Origin: JAFGHJ01 sp964418485
Lineage (GTDB): Bacteria > Hydrothermota > UBA3072
Reading direction: 5' to 3'
NCBI GenBank assembly: GCA_964418485.1
Contig: CAYQMH010000070.1
Span: forward strand, 1-10,655
DNA: 10,655 nt
Positions 8,201 through 10,655 of this stretch are shown here, piece by piece. The notes beneath the pieces are model-generated. The model was not told where the DNA came from. It saw nothing but the letters and a program-made list of their open reading frames with translations, and searched no databases. Within the stretch, counting starts at the first letter, position 1; every line of letters starts with the position of its first letter. The translations under genes and the position numbers were made by a program.

Positions 8201-10655
8201 ATCAACTGAAAATAAAATTGTATCCCCATTTGTTTTATCCGTCAGGTCTTTTGCATATAGAACGAGGGAATATATAGTATCCTTGAGAATCGAGGTATCC
8301 ATTATATATTTTTTGTTCTGTCCTGAAGTCGTGTTTGAATCGATTACAGTATAATTAAGGGGTAGTATTCCCTCTGCGTATTTCAATACATAATAAGATA
8401 AATTATCATCTTTGACGCTATAAGAAATTTCCACTACATCTTTCTGGAAAGAATTATTTTCGGGGGTATCAATCGATACGGCAGGAAACGGGGAATTTGT
8501 TATTACGATCTGAATACTGTCGGAAACAACATTTCCGGCCATATCCTCTGCGATTGCAGAAATCTTATAATCCCCTGATTCAAGCGTCCTTGCATCCAAC
8601 AAGGTAAGAGTATCGGTAAGGTTGGATTTTGAAAACTTCACTCTTGAACCATTAAGGTCCACTTCAACACTCTTAATGTTCTTATCATACGCGTTTCCTA
8701 AAATATCTATAAAATCAGGACTATCAAAAGACATTCCATCGGTCGGATAGGTAATTTCAACTGTAGGCGCTGTATTATCGATTATCACACCAAGCGGTAA
8801 GGAATAAGCCTCGTACCCAATATCATCGTGGGTATAAGCAAGAAAGGTAATCTGAGTATCGGGGAAAACCTCCGTATTAAACAGAGTCTGATAAGGTGAT
8901 TCAAAATCTTCTATTATAAGAATGGTATCTGCGAAAGCAGTATCCCCCATTATATAGAAAAACTTAACACTCTGAATAGTTCCATGAAATACCGTATCTG
9001 CGAGAACTCTGGCAAAAAGCGTATCGGTACGGCGGGTAAACGGACCTTTTTCATTGTTGAGTTCAACAATCAAAGGATTGTTTAATACCCTTACTTCCAA
9101 TTTTGTACGTAATGTATCTCCCAGAGTATCCAATCCTATTGCCTTTAAGTAATAATAACCGTTATGGAATAAATATGTATTCCATGAGTATTCGAAAGGA
9201 AAAGAGTAATCCTGGGCTCCCAAATCACGGTAATAGGATGTATCCTCAAGATGTGCATACTGGAATTTCACCCATTCAAGAAACTCGGGAAAGGCCTTGA
9301 TATTCCCCAATGTATCAATAACAAAATAGTTGGCTTCAACCTCGTAAATTCCTGAAATCTTTGATGGTGGACTACCGGGAGCTGGGTACGCGGGATTCAC
9401 AAATAATAAGCCTTTGACTTCTCCCAGACCTGTTAATGTATCGATATCAAAAGCACTCACAAAGCTATCACCACGCCAGGCTTTACCTGCAAACTTTACA
9501 AGGTCATAGCCGGGCGCCGGAGGGTTTACCGGCTCATCGCTATAATAATAATTTTCTCCTTCCCGGATTCCTTTACCCTGTCTACAAGCTTTCAGCCATT
9601 TAAATATCCATCCTACTCCCAGTTCGAAATAATAAGTACCGTATTGAATATTAAAAATAAGACTGTCTATATCAGGAAACATAGCCCTTGCTTCAGAATG
9701 GAATTCATAATCTCCCGCTACTTCTTCCATCTCTCCTTCAACATAAAAAGAGTCCACGAAAATTGAATCGATGAGGGTTTCCTTATGCCCGGCATAATCT
9801 TCCGCGATAAGTTTCACATAATACATTCCAAGTTCTTCCAAGCCCCTTATTTTCACTAAAGGAACTGTATCCGGGATAGGTTTGGAGCCTGAAAGCACAG
9901 GGAGAAATTCACTTGTATCTTCATGGGTAAAGCTTAAAGCATAACGGTTGAAGTGAAGATCATAAAGCAATCCACGGACTCCAATGTCGAAATAACCATT
10001 TTTGACAAAACTCTTCGTATTAAGGCTCAAATCAAAAAACACATCGGGAGGGATTGTATCGACATAAATTGGGGTAGAACAACCGCAAGCCTTTACAAAA
10101 TATTTTCCATTCTCTACAATCTCTCCGGAATTATCCCTCCCATTCCAGGCAAATGAATACTCGCCCGCCGCAGGATGATTCATATGCTTGAAAAATATGA
10201 TGTTATCCTCTAAGTCAAGGACGTTAAAAAAAATAGGTTCTGTTTTAAAAGCTGTATAAGAAATAACGATTGAGTCCAAAGAGCCGTCACTATCCGGAGA
10301 GAAAACCTCAGGATCTGCTTTCAAATTCGCAATCAAGGCATCCCCTTCCCAGAACAAAGACTTACTTGTTTCCGAGGTATTTCCCGCCTTATCGAATGCC
10401 TTCAATTTTATTGTGTATTCTCCGGAATAAGGTGGTATCCAGTCTGTGATAATCGTATCGATCACTGAATTTGTATTCGAATAAAAAGTCTGGTAAAAAG
10501 AGGGATTCTTTCCTTCTCCATAACTCAAGGTATAGTATTCAAGGTTTTTGTCCGATACGGTTCCTGCTATCGTCAGTTGATTCGGCGTTCCTAAAAGTCT
10601 TTGGAACCTTAATTCCGTCGTTAGATTGTCGGCGTTTAAGCCAACATATTCTTCT
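2228..10655 (-). CDS. Giant modular extracellular protein (Ig-like, Fn3, CARDB, FlgD-like), 5' end outside the window
   Basis: The frame is open from the right edge to TGA 2228-2230, giving 2808 visible residues (residue 1 at 10654). The TTG at 10526-10528 is internal: the 42 codons before it continue the same Ig-like unit, so the true start and signal peptide lie outside. Modules in order are: Ig-like 10-100, FlgD-like 104-198, Ig-like 199-302, unrecognised 303-522, Ig-like units 526-915, alternating Fn3 and Ig-like 916-1579, CARDB 1580-1695, CARDB-like 1696-1790, jelly roll 1791-1913, macroglobulin-like 1958-2068, CARDB-like 2073-2182, Ig-like 2183-2278, split amidotransferase-like 2290-2618, DUF11-like 2620-2722, helical 2723-2808. 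No membrane anchor or sorting signal is seen at the C-terminus (MWYKWK). Such proteins are usually secreted or cell-surface adhesion or scaffold proteins. No enzyme motif is evident, so the exact role is unknown. Confidence 0.93.
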   Translation of the reverse strand, partial: EEYVGLNADNLTTELRFQRLLGTPNQLTIAGTVSDKNLEYYTLSYGEGKNPSFYQTFYSNTNSVIDTIITDWIPPYSGEYTIKLKAFDKAGNTSETSKSLFWEGDALIANLKADPEVFSPDSDGSLDSIVISYTAFKTEPIFFNVLDLEDNIIFFKHMNHPAAGEYSFAWNGRDNSGEIVENGKYFVKACGCSTPIYVDTIPPDVFFDLSLNTKSFVKNGYFDIGVRGLLYDLHFNRYALSFTHEDTSEFLPVLSGSKPIPDTVPLVKIRGLEELGMYYVKLIAEDYAGHKETLIDSIFVDSFYVEGEMEEVAGDYEFHSEARAMFPDIDSLIFNIQYGTYYFELGVGWIFKWLKACRQGKGIREGENYYYSDEPVNPPAPGYDLVKFAGKAWRGDSFVSAFDIDTLTGLGEVKGLLFVNPAYPAPGSPPSKISGIYEVEANYFVIDTLGNIKAFPEFLEWVKFQYAHLEDTSYYRDLGAQDYSFPFEYSWNTYLFHNGYYYLKAIGLDTLGDTLRTKLEVRVLNNPLIVELNNEKGPFTRRTDTLFARVLADTVFHGTIQSVKFFYIMGDTAFADTILIIEDFESPYQTLFNTEVFPDTQITFLAYTHDDIGYEAYSLPLGVIIDNTAPTVEITYPTDGMSFDSPDFIDILGNAYDKNIKSVEVDLNGSRVKFSKSNLTDTLTLLDARTLESGDYKISAIAEDMAGNVVSDSIQIVITNSPFPAVSIDTPENNSFQKDVVEISYSVKDDNLSYYVLKYAEGILPLNYTVIDSNTTSGQNKKYIMDTSILKDTIYSLVLYAKDLTDKTNGDTILFSVDNIYPEVFITYPPEHEKFNGKFPVIGNIKDKNLFRDTLFVGMGERPSLWTALVSGNYNLDNDTILIWDPFVKSDVYTFRLSAIDLAKNISEDSVTIYLDTIPPAPPEGLIAVDSLGVVDLSWEPNTEEDLEGYFLFRQGMKLNTQAFLNISYVDTLPSIEGKYYYYLTAVDELGNESKTSDTVSVKVDLSPPYVKIISPKNNQWINGIDTVMGTITDNNFLEYNLEYSPFADTTYLPIVTGLSEISYGEIYKWDVSSLEGYFNLRLRGKDTYDNSDTFEIVVRVDNTPPVMPDSLIAASNGSLVDLSWLSAADDHLAGYYLYRDGEKVKTSIITDTFAIDTVFDGDYSYTVVGTDSAGNLSLPAGPASVIVDTRAPSVIVISPVEGSKVKGTIDILTECEDKDLSSVLFRYKEKTGTWKDIKEVNSAPFATQFNIDSLAGGKFYLSAIGTDVHNNTDNSPDSVFVLHQEDLTPPASPVGLVYNIEPPPPGSGWATANLSWRRNTEDDIREYNIYKRGKQIASVPDTFFSDEVHINNTYIYNISAVDTASNESRLSDSLFVECKPPELSIHYPSPSQYEYIYGGIIPVTITVKDNNLSFYSLIYGFISDTIPHILYEDSIEVDNKTVYRWNTRNINDTVALLLIGSDIHGFSDTTGVNFIIDNLAPPAPESLEVAFLSDFVPPPIEVDSIVLHWLPVTTEEVAYNIYYSTVSGTGYVKLNDQPVLYDYYITELPGGKTYYFVVTAIDHIGHESGYSNEVSAKPRVSDIDIVVSDNDIWNFPSSPLEGDSVLTEVKVHNQGRVSANDFSLELMIEQEGKYITLKNWLVSSLSPDSVREFSVEWSTAGLAGQNKLHLLADPEDFIKETDESNNWYTLPIEIRETDFLFRYSLSDSLIPPFTDLTAYYSIINTGGENKEGALSLAIINSDSTVISTDFDLEHIIYDSIPFGSAFGEFFYDMTQVKFGFLSLTDSVGEGEQSFGFSSDFTIIELTDSQYIVQYIYLDTLNPPSEIMLQFEDKYGSKSHRAFWGSDLINRGISGTSSRKKFGSLPEKGKWVRFKVPLVQVGIYDGQIKGMEFLHYGGKMYWDGTGIGGNQVSFTLARAEEKNFEIIWNSLNYPAGKYRLKSILKDGLKISEREMPFTIEGTGGVETYVNTDKPNYNTLESVYITTRIFNNSPNQTYNNLKEFIIIVDSADYEYFSDTLSVITLLPGGDSEHQFVFSTGYSSPGMYMVKEYLLSGDDTLSSSTAEFYINPSSGEDIRISGNISAVPKLVPYPDSLTVFYSLKNLGNMAIDSLPISINIKQVDEDLTVYSIEDTISLGFGGTLEEDFRISSESLGFKPYALLLYVHPADTTVLLASSGFLVVDLTNPYVKILEPSGLVSGVVGVSAEVGDFVNGIDSVYFSIDTIIQRMNRISGDSLGGIYESEFNSRVLKDSSYILKVTAVDYFGDSFADSSLIEVRNDSAAISYSLKVKPIPRVLSITEDTLFIKSILEGMDIYYKVVSNGCAFEKGFRSGIYNIYIISGNCINITAFTQNEMKEAVFGGEGLIVLTSSVCVVKPHLFEPFGVCVLGNLPGCGYNINFEESDISHRDTLSTDGKGLRMYLKEGEKVAEFEKREEEEGCGSICLKARYPFYSEEKSRIIIKAMKEEDIDNKFVSDTFDIDSIPVFDMDEKITEGIGNIRIDSVTERVVTFSFDAEEGFKETYKFQVEILGEREGKEIGPVSIPLESPEHLHKSMNFGGFEICRVEPLCGDTLDIYPAVVENRYGAGKALLFGFNPFDINEEEDFKEKVRNAVLASLPDTEKVYINKVISPVVTIITPQLIEAIDIKEIIPEDFEVIAVLDSGEIKDYGFNWIKDVVDTAEFRSILRVSKEPFTDSILVTIDNTGLLKIFLEGEKEISEILDDVIESLENPVGFELQGKDKDRRDKAVKVLKRALNNKIKKREDLIKNIEYGITAAQLVGEIESVDYSSERKEIDKAIRIWEVMWYKWK
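2231..2797 (-). other. DUF11-like beta domain followed by helical C-terminus
   Basis: Residues 2620-2722 show the pattern of a DUF11-like domain (IDIKEIIPEDFEVIAVLDSG, then a strand ending in FTDSILVTI). Residues 2723-2808 are predicted to be almost all helix, with GFELQGKDKDRRDKAVKVL followed by a Lys/Glu-rich amphipathic stretch and a final IRIWEVMWYKWK. I recall similar Trp-rich helical ends in other giant secreted proteins. The tail has no LPXTG, PEP-CTERM or type 9 secretion signal that I can see. Confidence 0.55.
2801..3787 (-). other. Split ThuA/amidotransferase-like fold with a cysteine-rich insertion
   Basis: Residues about 2290-2375 read like the first half of a Rossmann-type domain (PRVLSI, DIYYKVV, YNIYIISGN, then EAVFGGEGLIVLTSS). 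Residues about 2548-2618 look like the closing half (YPAVVENRYGAGKALLFGFNP, then an amphipathic helix). Between them lies an insertion of about 170 residues, rich in acidic and basic residues. Nine cysteines fall at 2323, 2343, 2372, 2385, 2393, 2439, 2443, 2562 and 2568. No amidotransferase nucleophile motif (GxCxG) is visible, so the fold is probably a binding domain. The family call is tentative. Confidence 0.45.
4451..4783 (-). other. Macroglobulin-like beta module
   Basis: Residues about 1958-2068 contain YVNTDKPNYNTLESVYITT, the opening seen in MG-type domains of alpha-2-macroglobulin-like and other secreted proteins. Strands ending in SPGMYMVKEYLL and STAEFYI follow. No thioester motif is present, so a protease-trapping role is not suggested. 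Confidence 0.55.
4916..5284 (-). other. Jelly-roll, carbohydrate-binding-like module
   Basis: Residues about 1791-1913 carry a string of motifs I recall from a conserved module in large secreted and RHS-type proteins: YIYLDTLNPPSE followed by IMLQF, HRAFWG (1840-1845), a short Gly/Ser/Arg segment, LPEKGKWVRFKVP (1865-1877) and GMEFLHYGGKMYWDG (1890-1904). The pattern of LPxxGxWxxxxVP followed by GMxF and WD suggests a lectin-like beta sandwich. The ligand is unknown. Confidence 0.65.
5570..5917 (-). other. CARDB module
   Basis: Residues about 1580-1695 show a CARDB-type pattern: a short strand (DIDIVVSDNDIWNF), then EGDSVLTEVKVHNQGRVSA, then a strand with EFSVEWSTAGLAG, closing with LADPEDFIKETDESNNW. 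The last motif (negative residues before ESNNxW) is the most diagnostic part. CARDB domains are cell-adhesion-related beta domains of bacterial surface proteins. Weaker relatives seem to lie at residues 1696-1790 and 2073-2182. Confidence 0.85.
5918..7909 (-). repeat. Alternating Fn3 / Ig-like module array
   Basis: Residues about 916-1579 alternate fibronectin type III and Ig-like units: Fn3 916-1006, Ig 1007-1102, Fn3 1103-1189, Ig 1190-1286, Fn3 1287-1378, Ig 1379-1478, Fn3 1479-1579. The Fn3 units show VDLSWEPN, VDLSWLSA, ANLSWRRN and VLHWLPV, then YFLFRQG, YYLYRDG, YNIYKRG and YNIYYST, and end in AVDELGN, GTDSAGN, AVDTASN or AIDHIGH. Module joints carry a recurring (V/I)D-N/T-xxPP motif. 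The array is a rod-like spacer or adhesive stalk by analogy with other Fn3/Ig surface proteins. Confidence 0.8.
7910..8770 (-). repeat. Three consecutive Ig-like protein repeats
   Basis: Residues about 629-915 hold three units of roughly 92-98 residues. Each starts with a (A/P)PxVxIxxP motif (PTVEITYP, PAVSIDTP, PEVFITYP), followed about 20 residues later by a D-(K/D)-N-(L/I) turn (YDKNI, KDDNL, KDKNL), and ends near AIAEDMAGN, LYAKDLTDK or LSAIDLAKN. This matches Ig-like folds of large bacterial surface proteins. The units have diverged widely at DNA level, so they are not recent duplications. Confidence 0.75.
9089..9748 (-). other. Unrecognised aromatic-rich stretch in the giant protein
   Basis: Residues about 303-522 do not show the PPxVxIxxP start or the Fn3 pattern of the neighbouring modules. 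They are rich in Tyr, Phe and Trp, include the turn NPPAPGYDL and another proline-rich turn at AYPAPGSPP, and hold one of the few cysteines outside the C-terminal cluster (Cys357). It could be one or two degenerate beta domains or a ligand-binding insertion. I do not recognise a family. Confidence 0.5.
10061..10345 (-). other. FlgD-like Ig module with calcium-type DxDG loop
   Basis: Residues about 104-198 of the giant protein contain FSPDSDGSLDSIVISYT, a typical FSPNGDG-type opening. An AWNGRDNSGEIVENGKY strand pair and turn follows, as in FlgD-like and CHU_C-like folds. The Asp-rich loop could bind calcium. This is the clearest single-domain call in the first part of the protein. Confidence 0.8.

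Overview
The window is an AT-rich stretch of bacterial DNA read entirely on the minus strand. It holds two very long, incomplete genes for exported proteins, separated by a repeat-filled spacer of about 330 bp. I see no RNA genes, transposases, CRISPR arrays or phage genes. Giant secreted proteins built from Ig-like, Fn3, CARDB and FlgD-like modules, together with intergenic CACAGAG-type repeats, suggest an uncultivated or candidate-phylum bacterium such as WOR-3, TA06 or Cloacimonadota. This placement is a low-confidence inference from style, not from a marker gene.

Right and centre (2228-10655, minus): one open frame of at least 2808 residues that enters from the right edge without a start. 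It is a modular extracellular protein. In order it has Ig-like units, a FlgD-like fold, an aromatic-rich stretch I do not recognise, three Ig-like units, an alternating Fn3/Ig-like array, CARDB modules, a carbohydrate-binding-like jelly roll, a macroglobulin-like module, a cysteine-rich region resembling a split ThuA/amidotransferase-like fold, a DUF11-like beta domain and a helical C-terminus.

Spacer (1894-2227): three degenerate CACAGAG-type units of about 95-100 bp, then five 8-bp units, then four to five 7-bp units. The last 7-bp unit runs into the stop codon of the giant gene.

Left (1-1893, minus): the first 631 residues of an exported protein with a short signal peptide, a charged coiled coil and a transglutaminase-like domain of the type usually fused to YD/RHS repeats. 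The catalytic Cys is present, but the positions expected to hold His and Asp are Trp and Phe. The gene runs off the left edge.

The two genes lie in the same direction, the giant gene first. Together they look like parts of a cell-surface or secreted apparatus. That partnership is inferred from order, orientation and domain types only.
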